A stretch of 64,000 bases of DNA, taken from contig NZ_KB235896.1 of NCBI RefSeq assembly GCF_000332135.1, forward strand, positions 1,561,403-1,625,402, given 5' to 3'. The DNA is from Anabaena sp. PCC 7108 (GTDB lineage: Bacteria > Cyanobacteriota > Cyanobacteriia > Cyanobacteriales > Nostocaceae). The stretch's first letter is position 1; every line of letters begins with the position of its first letter. Under the pieces are notes generated by a model that had not been told where the DNA came from, ran no database searches, and was given only the letters and a program-made list of their open reading frames with translations. This document shows positions 45,743 to 53,858 of this stretch, piece after piece. The translations under genes were made by a program, and so were the position numbers.

Positions 45743-47065
45743 TTACAAATCAGTTTTAAAAAACTTAGGTTGATTCAAAAAAGAAAGTTGATATTTTCTA
45801 GGTACTTTTATTATATCCGATTTTTTGTATTCTGATTGACTTCTACTTAGTAATTTACCATCCCTCCAAATTTCTATTTCTTTTTCATTAAAGTATTTAC
45901 TTAAGTATTTATTGTATATTTTCTTGTTAGCTGGGTTTAAAGCCATAGTTCTTACTCTAATTTCTTGATAAGAAATACCATCAGGATTATTAAATATTAA
46001 TTTCCCAACATCTTGATCTAGTTTATCAATACAAATTTCATAGGTATCTTTTGTAATATTTAATTCGAGTGAAAGTTGATTTTGATTATAAAAATCGGAT
46101 GTTCTAAAGCCATATCCATATATTTCATAATGATATTGATAATCTAAATTATTCTCCAATTCAAAACAATCCTTTATTACTTCCAATGCTGTTAAATTCT
46201 GAGAAAGATGCAGCAAATAGTATAATACAATATTATCTCCTCTAGGAATAAGTGCAAAAGTAAATACATATTGTGACTGACCTTTTTCTATAAAAAGTTT
46301 CACAGTCTGGTCTCTTAAATAACACTGTTCTCCAATACTATTATCTTCTAGATTAGCAATTTCATAATAGTTATCTGCTTCAAGAATTTCTTGAAAACCT
46401 CTTTTCTGGCTTGTATATCTTTCACTCAAGAATCTTGTTATAAATCCAATCATGTAGGTATAAAGAATTTCCGAACCTTTAAGCTTGTTAATTTTTCTAA
46501 TAGTTTTCATGGAAACATCTGTCCACCCAAACGGATCAAGTAAAAAGAAAGAATGTCCTTTACGAGATTCTACTGCAACAATGCAGGAATTTACTAAATT
46601 TTCAAATTCCCCATGTATGAATTCACATTGTTCTATTCTGTCACCGTACTCATGACTAAATTGATGTGGTCGTTCATCCACTAATTCTCCTAAACCTGCT
46701 TTTGGCATTGAATATGTTTTTAGGCAACTTAAATGATTTTTTTTATTATCTATAAAAATGAACTTGATATTTAAGGGTTCTGGGTAAATTCGTTTTGATT
46801 TTTTATGTGCTTCTCTTACAGCCTTGATGAGCCTGACAGGAGAACCTTCCCACTCGTTATTATTGTCTTTATCATTGTACATTCCACCACCACAAAAACC
46901 ATCTATAAAAGTAAATGTAGTAACTCCACGCTTACCTTTTTTATAAAGTGTAATCACTAAGTTTTCAATGTATTGTTCAATAATAAGATGCTTGGCTTTA
47001 GTATGAGGATCTATTGGAGGAAGATAACTTCCATCAGCACTCCAGGTGGCTTGTGTTCCGCTCAT
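45743..47065 (-). CDS. tcmP: Three-Cys-motif partner protein TcmP
   Basis: A 440-residue protein of the TcmP family, defined by its pairing with a three-Cys-motif radical SAM protein, here the next gene. The N-terminal half looks like a Rossmann methyltransferase: FTFIDGFCGGGMY (residues about 51-63, SAM-loop-like), KFIFIDNKKNH (about 101-111) and FFLLDPFGW (about 173-181), the last similar to the DPP[YF] motif of amino-methyltransferases. The C-terminal half is helical with a possible winged helix. The gene is AT-richer than its surroundings, suggesting transfer. Biological role unknown. Confidence 0.82.
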   Translation of the reverse strand: MSGTQATWSADGSYLPPIDPHTKAKHLIIEQYIENLVITLYKKGKRGVTTFTFIDGFCGGGMYNDKDNNNEWEGSPVRLIKAVREAHKKSKRIYPEPLNIKFIFIDNKKNHLSCLKTYSMPKAGLGELVDERPHQFSHEYGDRIEQCEFIHGEFENLVNSCIVAVESRKGHSFFLLDPFGWTDVSMKTIRKINKLKGSEILYTYMIGFITRFLSERYTSQKRGFQEILEADNYYEIANLEDNSIGEQCYLRDQTVKLFIEKGQSQYVFTFALIPRGDNIVLYYLLHLSQNLTALEVIKDCFELENNLDYQYHYEIYGYGFRTSDFYNQNQLSLELNITKDTYEICIDKLDQDVGKLIFNNPDGISYQEIRVRTMALNPANKKIYNKYLSKYFNEKEIEIWRDGKLLSRSQSEYKKSDIIKVPRKYQLSFLNQPKFFKTDL

Positions 47066-47345
47066 GTTAAATAACTCCTAAAATTAAGATTTTTAGCTTT
47101 CTTACTAGTAACTTTATAACAAGTAAATTATTATACCATACAACTGATACACAAAAATTGATATTGTGCTACATAAAACTTTTATATAGAAGCGATATAT
47201 AAGGATAAATAAATAAATAAATTCAATGTCAACCAATACGTTAATGGTAAAATTGTATTTTGATCTGTGCGATCGCTTATGCTAGAAAATCGCTTATCCT
47301 AGAAAATATATGAATTGCCTTATCTTCCTATTTAGGTCAGTCAAC
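47066..47345. other. Divergent gap TcmP-antitoxin
   Basis: 280 AT-rich bases. Holds a HIP1 site near 47269 and the short repeat GCTTATSCTAGAAAA twice (about 47275 and 47290), also found at 48315 next to a toxin remnant. Confidence 0.5.
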
Positions 47346-47534
47346 ATGGATATCAGTGTAACTGTAAATGAAATAAAAGCCCTGAGTATTCCAGATAGAA
47401 TCCGTATTGTACAAGAAATTTTGGAAAGTATAGCAGTAGAACAGGCTTATCTCGATTTAACAACAGCGCAAAAACGAGAACTTGATCGACGCATTACTGA
47501 TTACGAAACAAATCCAGAGAATGTGATGACATAG
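47346..47534 (+). CDS. Addiction-module antitoxin-like protein
   Basis: A 62-residue protein from ATG 47346 (MDISVTVNEIKALSIPDRIR), followed by IVQEILESIA and TTAQKRELDRRITDYETNPE. This is the putative addiction module component family usually encoded just before a ParE/RelE toxin. The expected toxin begins 33 bp downstream (47567) but is cut after about 24 codons. It is therefore an orphan antitoxin. The longer frame from 47310 is unlikely. Confidence 0.75.
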   Translation: MDISVTVNEIKALSIPDRIRIVQEILESIAVEQAYLDLTTAQKRELDRRITDYETNPENVMT

Positions 47535-47566
47535 GAGGAAATTAAAGCTTCAATTAGAGGAAAAGA

Positions 47567-47640
47567 ATGAATTACGCTTTAGTCTTTCGTCGAGAAGTTG
47601 GTGAAGAACTAGATGAAGCGTATAATTGGTATCAAAATCT
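47567..47640 (+). pseudogene. ParE/RelE toxin N-terminal remnant
   Basis: MNYALVFRREVGEELDEAYN followed by WYQN is the start of a ParE-type toxin in the right place after its antitoxin. The sequence then changes to AT-rich non-family residues and stays in frame into the DUF29 gene. The toxin is truncated and surely inactive. Confidence 0.7.
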
Positions 47641-47698
47641 TTATTTTCCAATTTATGATAAACTATTAATTAACCCTTGTTATAACAATGAGGTATTC

Positions 47699-48154
47699 AT
47701 GAAAAATATATTAACCAGCTTATCTTCTTCTCTCTACAACCAAGACTTTCATCTTTGGATAGAATCAACAATTGAAATATTACAACAAAAAAGATTTGCA
47801 GAATTAGATATAGAAAATCTAATTTCTGAAATAGGAAGTATGGGAAATAATGATAAGAAATCAATTAAAAGTAACTTGAGAATTTTGTTGATGCACCTTT
47901 TGAAATGGCAATATCAACCAGAAAAACGGACAAATAGCTGGCGTACAACCATTAAAGAACATCGTAACCGTTTAGAAGATGATTTCGCAGCTAGTCCGAG
48001 TTTAAAGAATTATTTTTTAGAAGTGTTTAATGAATGTTATCAAAAAGCGAGAGATTTAGCAGCATCAGAAACAGGTTTATCTATCTCTGTTTTTCCACTA
48101 GAATGTCCTTTTGATCCTAATTTAGTTCTCAAGTCTGATTTTTTTCCAGAATAA
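47699..48154 (+). CDS. DUF29-domain protein (2)
   Basis: A 151-residue DUF29 protein starting MKNILTSLSSSLYNQDFHLW, with GAGG 6 bases upstream of ATG 47699. The longer open frame from 47567 is a fusion artefact with the toxin remnant. It shares ENLISEIGSMG, LLMHLLKWQYQ, SPSLKNYFLEVFNECYQKAR and a late CPFDPNLVL motif with the family. It is homologous to the gene at 44077-44571, so the island carries two DUF29 members on opposite strands. Confidence 0.82.
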   Translation: MKNILTSLSSSLYNQDFHLWIESTIEILQQKRFAELDIENLISEIGSMGNNDKKSIKSNLRILLMHLLKWQYQPEKRTNSWRTTIKEHRNRLEDDFAASPSLKNYFLEVFNECYQKARDLAASETGLSISVFPLECPFDPNLVLKSDFFPE

Positions 48155-48219
48155 TTTTAAAAGCCAAATACATAACTAATTGTACAGTATCTATCGGGCG
48201 GTGGTGTAGTTTGTAGAAG

Positions 48220-48305
48220 AGATAGCGCAATCGCTGTTCCTTGGATGCCCGTACCCCTACGGGGAAGCAAGCTACGCGTAGCGTCTCCTCAAGGAGAAGG
48301 GCTTT
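48220..48305. repeat. Interspersed repeat
   Basis: GATGCCCGTACCCCTACGGG, then GAAGCAAGCTACGCGTAGCG and TCTCCTCAAGGAGA: short palindromes of the Nostoc interspersed type between DUF29 and the second toxin remnant. Confidence 0.6.
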
Positions 48306-48331
48306 TGTTAGTTTGCTTATCCTAGAAAAGA

Positions 48332-48400
48332 AGACAAAAATCAATTATTTCTTAGTTTTTCGTCCAGAAGTTCGTGAAGAACTTAATAAAGTTATTTAAG
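48332..48400 (+). pseudogene. Second ParE toxin N-terminal remnant
   Basis: The frame reads INYFLVFRPEVREELNKVI and stops. This parallels MNYALVFRREVGEELDEAY at 47567, so it is the start of another ParE-type toxin, cut off within 20 codons. The preceding GCTTATCCTAGAAAA also matches the region upstream of the antitoxin, indicating a duplicated and decayed toxin-antitoxin unit. Confidence 0.55.
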
Positions 48401-48411
48401 CTTAACTGTCT

Positions 48412-49239
48412 TTAATTAGGAATAATCTTTTGTAATTTCATACTTATCTGTACATCAGGTTCCAAAAATTCATTAGCTTGAAGAATGTCATATAGATTTA
48501 CATCTTCTTCTAACAAACAAGCATGACCGCTATCAGGTAATAATACTGTCTTAGTATTAGGTAAAATATCATCCAATCGTTCTACCTCACTGACAGAAGG
48601 TAAAAGACGATCACTTCCTCCAGCAATTAATAACACTTGTTGCGTTAGCCGTTGCAATTTTTCCTGATCAACATTAAACTCTCGCAATAACCATAACCGC
48701 CAGTTAATGGTTTCTGGTGGGACTGAACGCATAGCTTTTAGCAGTTCATGGCGATCGCTACTAGACATCCGTGCTAAAGATGCTAAAAACGGTAACAACC
48801 CTAATGCGCCAACATCATAAAACCATGATGGCACTAAGTCAGTTAGTTGAGATAATGAGTTTAGCCAAGGACGTAGTTGAAAAGCCGAAGCGGGATTAAT
48901 TAAAATAATGCGCTTAAATAACTGTGGTGACTGGGTTGCTACTTTCATCGCCAAACAACCCCCAAATGACTCACCACAGAGGTAAACTGGTCGGTGGCAG
49001 CTTTTTTCTAATTCTGAGTGAATTAAGTCTAAAACGTTGTTTGTTAGCACATCCCAGGTAGTGAGGTCTTTTCTGGGGATCGCCAAGCATCGGACATCGA
49101 AGCCAAGTTCTAATCCAGCAGTTTGAGATCGCAACAATTGACCAGTTCCATCCATACCTGGTAAATAAACAAACAGCGGATACTCTGGTTGTAGTCGTTT
49201 CGGTGTCAGAAAACAAGGTTTAAGTTCAACGTGTACCAT
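48412..49239 (-). CDS. Alpha/beta hydrolase
   Basis: A 275-residue alpha/beta hydrolase with oxyanion segment FVYLPGMDGTGQLL, nucleophile elbow GESFGGCLA, acid in AGGSDRLLPSVSE and His in LPDSGHACLLEED. It resembles the hydrolase part of plant phytyl/fatty-acid ester synthases and related cyanobacterial proteins, so an acyl ester or lipid substrate is plausible. There is no signal peptide. Confidence 0.85.
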   Translation of the reverse strand: MVHVELKPCFLTPKRLQPEYPLFVYLPGMDGTGQLLRSQTAGLELGFDVRCLAIPRKDLTTWDVLTNNVLDLIHSELEKSCHRPVYLCGESFGGCLAMKVATQSPQLFKRIILINPASAFQLRPWLNSLSQLTDLVPSWFYDVGALGLLPFLASLARMSSSDRHELLKAMRSVPPETINWRLWLLREFNVDQEKLQRLTQQVLLIAGGSDRLLPSVSEVERLDDILPNTKTVLLPDSGHACLLEEDVNLYDILQANEFLEPDVQISMKLQKIIPN

Positions 49240-49965
49240 TTTACAAATAAGTGTGTCTTTATTTATTCACCTTGTTTAACTTTACCGTTTTACTCGCGCT
49301 GATGGTGAAAGACATAAACAAACCGAGAACATCACCAATCATCAACCTTTCCAGACAAAAATTAGCCAACTCTGAAATCCTGATTACAGAATTTAGTGCA
49401 GACTTCACGATTAGATATAAGTATGTGAAAGCGACAAAACCACCCTTCACACTTTCACTCAAGGTTGGTAATTGATGATTGGAAATAGGTATTTGGAAAC
49501 GCTGTACTCTGTTTCCTTATTAATAACAAACTTGATGCTGCCATCTGGCAATTTTGCGGTGAAATGGTTCCGTAAGTTTGTTGAGGATAAATAAATCCCC
49601 ATGAAGTTAATATTGAGGCAATTTTTACATTTATTTACTCTAACCTCAAGCAGCTTCAGAGAGAAATGTCTAAATTACAGATTCAACTATATTTTCTGAG
49701 TTGAGGTTAGTAAAGTTTCTATAAAGACAATTTATGACAATCATTAGCACAAACAGCTAACACCATGATTGTTAGCAAAAACCATCCCTAATGAGGCAAT
49801 AAATTAGCTGGATTTATAGATATGACAAAACAATTCGTGAGTCGAGGAACTTTGCTAATATTAAATTGTAGTTTGAAAAAACCAGTTGCCATGTTATATA
49901 ATTACGTGGTTTTACAGGCTTAACGAACAGAGAAAACAGTTTAATAATTTGTTTTTTTATTTTGC
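49240..49965. other. Gap hydrolase-metG; no supported gene
   Basis: 726 AT-rich bases. Two overlapping open frames on opposite strands (49251-49475 and 49259-49462) lack family features and neither is accepted. The metG promoter and leader must lie near the right end. Confidence 0.5.
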
Positions 49966-51555
49966 ATGAATCTAGTGAATAAAACTGAAAAGACCTTTGT
50001 ACTGACAACACCTCTATACTATGTAAATGATGTTCCTCATATTGGCAGTGCTTACACAACAATGGCTGCGGATGTCGTGGCAAGGTTTCAGCGCTTATTG
50101 GGACATCAAGTACTGTTAATTACGGGTACAGATGAACATGGACAAAAAATTCAGCGTTCAGCAGCTAGTTCTGGAAAAGCACCACAAGAATTTTGTGATG
50201 AAATAGTACCCAGTTTCCTGAACTTGTGGCAGGTTCTCAACATCCAATATGATCGCTTTAGTCGCACTACCGCTGCTAACCATCACGCAATTGTCAAAGA
50301 ATTCTTCCAACGAGTTTGGGAAAATGGCGATATTTACCAAGGACAACAAAAAGGTTGGTACTGCGTATCCTGCGAAGAATTTAAAGAAGAACGGGAACTG
50401 CTAGAGGGCAAACGCTGCCCCATACATACTACCAAAGAAGTAGAGTGGCGGGACGAGCAGAACTACTTTTTTAAACTATCCAAATACCAAACCCAATTGG
50501 AAGAATTCTACCAGTCCAAACCAGATTTTATTCAACCAACAAGTAGACGGAATGAAGTTCTCAACTTTGTCAGTCAAGGTTTACAAGACTTTTCGATTTC
50601 GCGGGTAAATCTCGATTGGGGTTTTCCAGTACCAGTTGACTCCAAGCATACCCTTTATGTCTGGTTTGATGCGTTATTAGGTTATGTTACAGCATTGTTA
50701 GAAGCCGATACAGAACCAACTTTGGCCAATGCTTTAGAAAAATGGTGGCCAATCAATCTGCACTTAATTGGTAAAGATATATTGCGCTTTCATGCAGTTT
50801 ACTGGCCAGCAATGCTGATATCAGCAGGTTTACCCTTACCAGAGCGAGTTTTTGGGCATGGATTTTTGACTAAAGATGGTCAAAAAATGGGGAAAACTCT
50901 AGGTAATACCCTAGATCCTGTAGCTTTAGTTCAACGTTATGGTAGCGACGCAGTTCGTTATTACTTCCTTAAGGAAATCGAATTTGGTAAGGATGGCGAT
51001 TTTAATGAAGTTAGATTCATTAATGTTCTAAATGCAGATTTGGCAAATGATTTAGGTAATTTGTTAAATCGCACTTTAAACATGGTGAAGAAATATTGCG
51101 CTGGTAAAGTGCCGTCAATTGCTCCGTCAGCTATCCCGGCTGAAAAGTCTTTAAAAGCAATTGGCTTAGGTCTAGGAGAGAAGGTGAAACAAGCCTACGA
51201 GACACTAGCTTTCAATGAAGCCTGTCATGCTGTTCTGTCGCTGGTACAAGCCAGCAATAAGTTTATTGATGATCAAGCTCCTTGGACATTATATAAACAG
51301 GGAAAGCAGGAAGAAGTGGAAGCAGTGCTGTACACGGTTCTTGAATCAGTCAGACTAGCAGCTTATCTCCTTTCCCCGATTATTCCCAATATCAGCAGTG
51401 ATATTTATCAGCAACTAGGCTGGGGAATAAACTTTAACGATCAAAAAGAAAGTTTAATGATTGCCCCTTTTACTACCCATGCAACATGGGGCGTATTATC
51501 TGAGCAACAACAGTTGGGTACACCTCAACCAGTTTTTAAGCGAATAGAAGCTTGA
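49966..51555 (+). CDS. metG: MetG, methionyl-tRNA synthetase
   Basis: A 529-residue class I aminoacyl-tRNA synthetase. Active-site signature TPLYYVNDVPHIGSAYTT (HIGH variant HIGS) and the KMSKS-loop variant KMGKTLGN are both present. A zinc knuckle part CVSCEEF and CPIHTT is present. The anticodon-binding helical domain (about 380-510) includes NKFIDDQAPWTLYK. No C-terminal tRNA-binding fusion, consistent with the short cyanobacterial form. Confidence 0.95.
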   Translation: MNLVNKTEKTFVLTTPLYYVNDVPHIGSAYTTMAADVVARFQRLLGHQVLLITGTDEHGQKIQRSAASSGKAPQEFCDEIVPSFLNLWQVLNIQYDRFSRTTAANHHAIVKEFFQRVWENGDIYQGQQKGWYCVSCEEFKEERELLEGKRCPIHTTKEVEWRDEQNYFFKLSKYQTQLEEFYQSKPDFIQPTSRRNEVLNFVSQGLQDFSISRVNLDWGFPVPVDSKHTLYVWFDALLGYVTALLEADTEPTLANALEKWWPINLHLIGKDILRFHAVYWPAMLISAGLPLPERVFGHGFLTKDGQKMGKTLGNTLDPVALVQRYGSDAVRYYFLKEIEFGKDGDFNEVRFINVLNADLANDLGNLLNRTLNMVKKYCAGKVPSIAPSAIPAEKSLKAIGLGLGEKVKQAYETLAFNEACHAVLSLVQASNKFIDDQAPWTLYKQGKQEEVEAVLYTVLESVRLAAYLLSPIIPNISSDIYQQLGWGINFNDQKESLMIAPFTTHATWGVLSEQQQLGTPQPVFKRIEA

Positions 51556-51704
51556 AAAAATGATTATTACTTTTCATTTTTGATTTAACCAAAAATTTGA
51601 TCGGGGCTTGGTTAATTAGCCCCGGAAAAATATCATAAGCCACTCTAACAAGTATGTAAAAGTTAGTGATTTCTATCAAAAATAACAAGGATAAGAACTG
51701 AGGT

Positions 51705-52343
51705 ATGAGAACAATGTTGAATAATTTGGAAAACGACTCTATATTCACGCCAGAACAGGTTTTAGAAAATCGTGGTCGTGTGGCTATATTTATTGATGGC
51801 TCCAATCTATTTTATGCGGCGCTGCAACTAGGGATCGAAATAGATTACACTAAGCTGCTGTGTCGTTTAACTGGGGGATCAAGGCTGTTGCGTGCCTTCT
51901 TTTATACGGGAGTAGACCGGACAAATGAGAAACAGCAGGGATTCTTGCTGTGGATGCGTCGCAACGGCTACCGAGTCATTGCTAAAGATTTGGTACAGCT
52001 GCCAGATGGCTCAAAAAAGGCTAACTTAGATGTAGAAATAGCTGTGGATATGATGGCGCTGGTCGATTCCTATGATACCGCAGTTTTAGTGAGCGGTGAC
52101 GGCGATTTGGCTTACGCAGTAAATTCCGTCAGCTATCGTGGTGTAAGGGTTGAAGTGGTGAGTTTGCGGTCGATGACTAGTGATAGTTTAATTAATGTGA
52201 GCGATCGCTATATTGATTTAGAAGCCATCAAAGAAGATATTCAAAAAACACCGCGTCAAAGTTATCCATATCGACCTTTAGCTGGAATGGGTTTTTTGGA
52301 TGACCATCGAGATAGTGAAGGACATTTAGAAATTCCAGAATAA
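51705..52343 (+). CDS. NYN-domain protein, LabA-like
   Basis: A 212-residue NYN-domain (PIN-like nuclease fold) protein: VAIFIDGSNLFYAALQLG, YTGVDRTNEKQQG, KANLDVEIAVDMMAL and VLVSGDGDLAYAVNSV, with the acidic residues expected for metal binding. The closest known type is LabA/DUF88, which in Synechococcus affects circadian output via the Kai system. A similar role here is inference. The gene lies between metG and lptC. Confidence 0.83.
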   Translation: MRTMLNNLENDSIFTPEQVLENRGRVAIFIDGSNLFYAALQLGIEIDYTKLLCRLTGGSRLLRAFFYTGVDRTNEKQQGFLLWMRRNGYRVIAKDLVQLPDGSKKANLDVEIAVDMMALVDSYDTAVLVSGDGDLAYAVNSVSYRGVRVEVVSLRSMTSDSLINVSDRYIDLEAIKEDIQKTPRQSYPYRPLAGMGFLDDHRDSEGHLEIPE

Positions 52344-52367
52344 TGCAATATCAAGAAGGCAGGAAGA

Positions 52368-53687
52368 ATGAGGGGAAAAATTCCGCAAAAAGCTGGGAAG
52401 CAGAGATTAAGAATCAAGGAGGACAATAAATATGGAGATATTAACTCCGGCTCTCCTTACTCTTTTTCACCCTGGCTTTTTTGTTCAAAACTTCTAGGTG
52501 GAAGTAAAACCAACTCCTCCTGCTTTTATTCATGGGATCATTGGCAATGTCCAGTTAATTGGTATTATCTACCTTTAACCTTATTTTTGGTCATTGGCTT
52601 ATTTTCTTGTGGCAATCAATCACCTACTAAATCAAATACTGGGGATTCATCTCCACAAAAAGTAGATAGTAAGTTGACTTTCTTTGATGTTGCTTTAGAA
52701 CAATTTGATGAAACAGGCAGACCAATTTGGAAAGTCAGAGCCAAACAAGCAAAATATACCAAAGAACAAGAAATAGGTGAAGCCGAAAATCCTGATGGTG
52801 AACTATATCAAGATGGTAAAGTAGTTTATAAAATTAAAGCTGATAAAGCGGACATCCAGCAAGATGGTAAACAACTCTTGCTCAAAGGCAAGATTATTGC
52901 TACAGATCCTGTAAATGGGATTGTTTTACAAGGAAATGAATTAGAATGGCGACCAAAAGAAGATTTATTAATTGTTCGTAATCAGCTAAATGGTACTCAT
53001 AAACAATTGAAAGCTGTAGCACAGGAAGCAAAAGTTAAAACCCGTGAACAGCGTGTAGAATTTTCAGGAAAAGTGGTAGCTAATTCCACTGAACCACAAT
53101 TGCAAATGCGAACTGAGCATTTAATTTGGCAAATCAAAACCGAAAAATTAATTAGCGATCGCACCATCGAAATTGACCGCTACAAAAATAATCAAATCAC
53201 CGACCGTGGTCAAGGCAATGCCGCAGAAGTTAACTTAAAAACTAAAATTGCTACTATTCAACCCAAAGCCCAGATTCAGTTACTAGACCCACTTATGCAA
53301 ATAACTAGTAACTCTATTACCTGGAATATAAGTCAAGAACTTGTCACCACAAATTCGCCCCTGCGCGTTTTTCACCAGACTGAAAATGTGACTGTGACTG
53401 GTAATCAAGGGAAAATGAAAATCCCACAAAAAATAATTAATTTAATCGGTAATGTCAATGCAGTAGGACAACGTCAGCAATCTTTAAAATCGAATACACT
53501 AACTTGGGATGTAGACAAAAAACTCCTAGAAGCCCAGGGGAATGTCGTTTATCGCCAAGTTGATCCAAAATTAACTTTCACAGGTGAAACAGCCGTCGGC
53601 AACCTGCAAACAGAAAATATTACCGTTAAAGGTGGAACTTCTAAAGGCAGAGTGCTAACGGAGATTATTCCCCAGGATGGAGGTTAG
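52368..53687 (+). CDS. lptC: LptC, LPS export periplasmic protein
   Basis: A 439-residue frame whose credible part begins at a lipoprotein-type signal (PLTLFLVIGLFSCGNQ, about 65-85) followed by two OstA/LptC-like beta-jellyroll regions: LTFFDVALEQFDETGRPIWKV, QAKYTKEQEIGEAENPDGEL, and later ENVTVTGNQGKM. LptC with LptA bridges LPS from the inner-membrane LptBFG to the outer membrane. The first 65 residues look unnatural, and a strong ribosome site AAGGAGG leads to an ATG at 52432 in another frame. The true start is therefore uncertain. Length is typical of the long cyanobacterial form. Confidence 0.8.
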   Translation: MRGKIPQKAGKQRLRIKEDNKYGDINSGSPYSFSPWLFCSKLLGGSKTNSSCFYSWDHWQCPVNWYYLPLTLFLVIGLFSCGNQSPTKSNTGDSSPQKVDSKLTFFDVALEQFDETGRPIWKVRAKQAKYTKEQEIGEAENPDGELYQDGKVVYKIKADKADIQQDGKQLLLKGKIIATDPVNGIVLQGNELEWRPKEDLLIVRNQLNGTHKQLKAVAQEAKVKTREQRVEFSGKVVANSTEPQLQMRTEHLIWQIKTEKLISDRTIEIDRYKNNQITDRGQGNAAEVNLKTKIATIQPKAQIQLLDPLMQITSNSITWNISQELVTTNSPLRVFHQTENVTVTGNQGKMKIPQKIINLIGNVNAVGQRQQSLKSNTLTWDVDKKLLEAQGNVVYRQVDPKLTFTGETAVGNLQTENITVKGGTSKGRVLTEIIPQDGG

Positions 53688-53690
53688 GAA

Positions 53691-53786
53691 GGGACGCGGG
53701 GACGCGGGGATGGGGAGACACAGGGACGCGGGGACGCGGGGATGGGGAGACACAGGGACGCGGGGACGCGGGGATGGAGAGACACG
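53691..53786. repeat. 32-bp tandem repeat, three units
   Basis: Units of GGGACGCGGGGACGCGGGGA plus TGGGGAGACACA at 53691, 53723 and 53755; the third has diverged. It begins 3 bases after the lptC stop. CCTGTTCCCTGTT and ATTACGAATTACGA repeats follow to 53860. Confidence 0.88.
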
Positions 53787-53858
53787 GAGACGCGGGGAAA
53801 ATTAAGAATTACCTGTTCCCTGTTCCCTGTTACCTGTTCCCTATTTACGAATTACGAA

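Noticed and set aside
49251-49475. 74-residue frame and its antisense 67-residue frame in the hydrolase-metG gap
   Set aside because: Neither has a convincing ribosome site, family pattern or codon preference; mutual overlap suggests chance.
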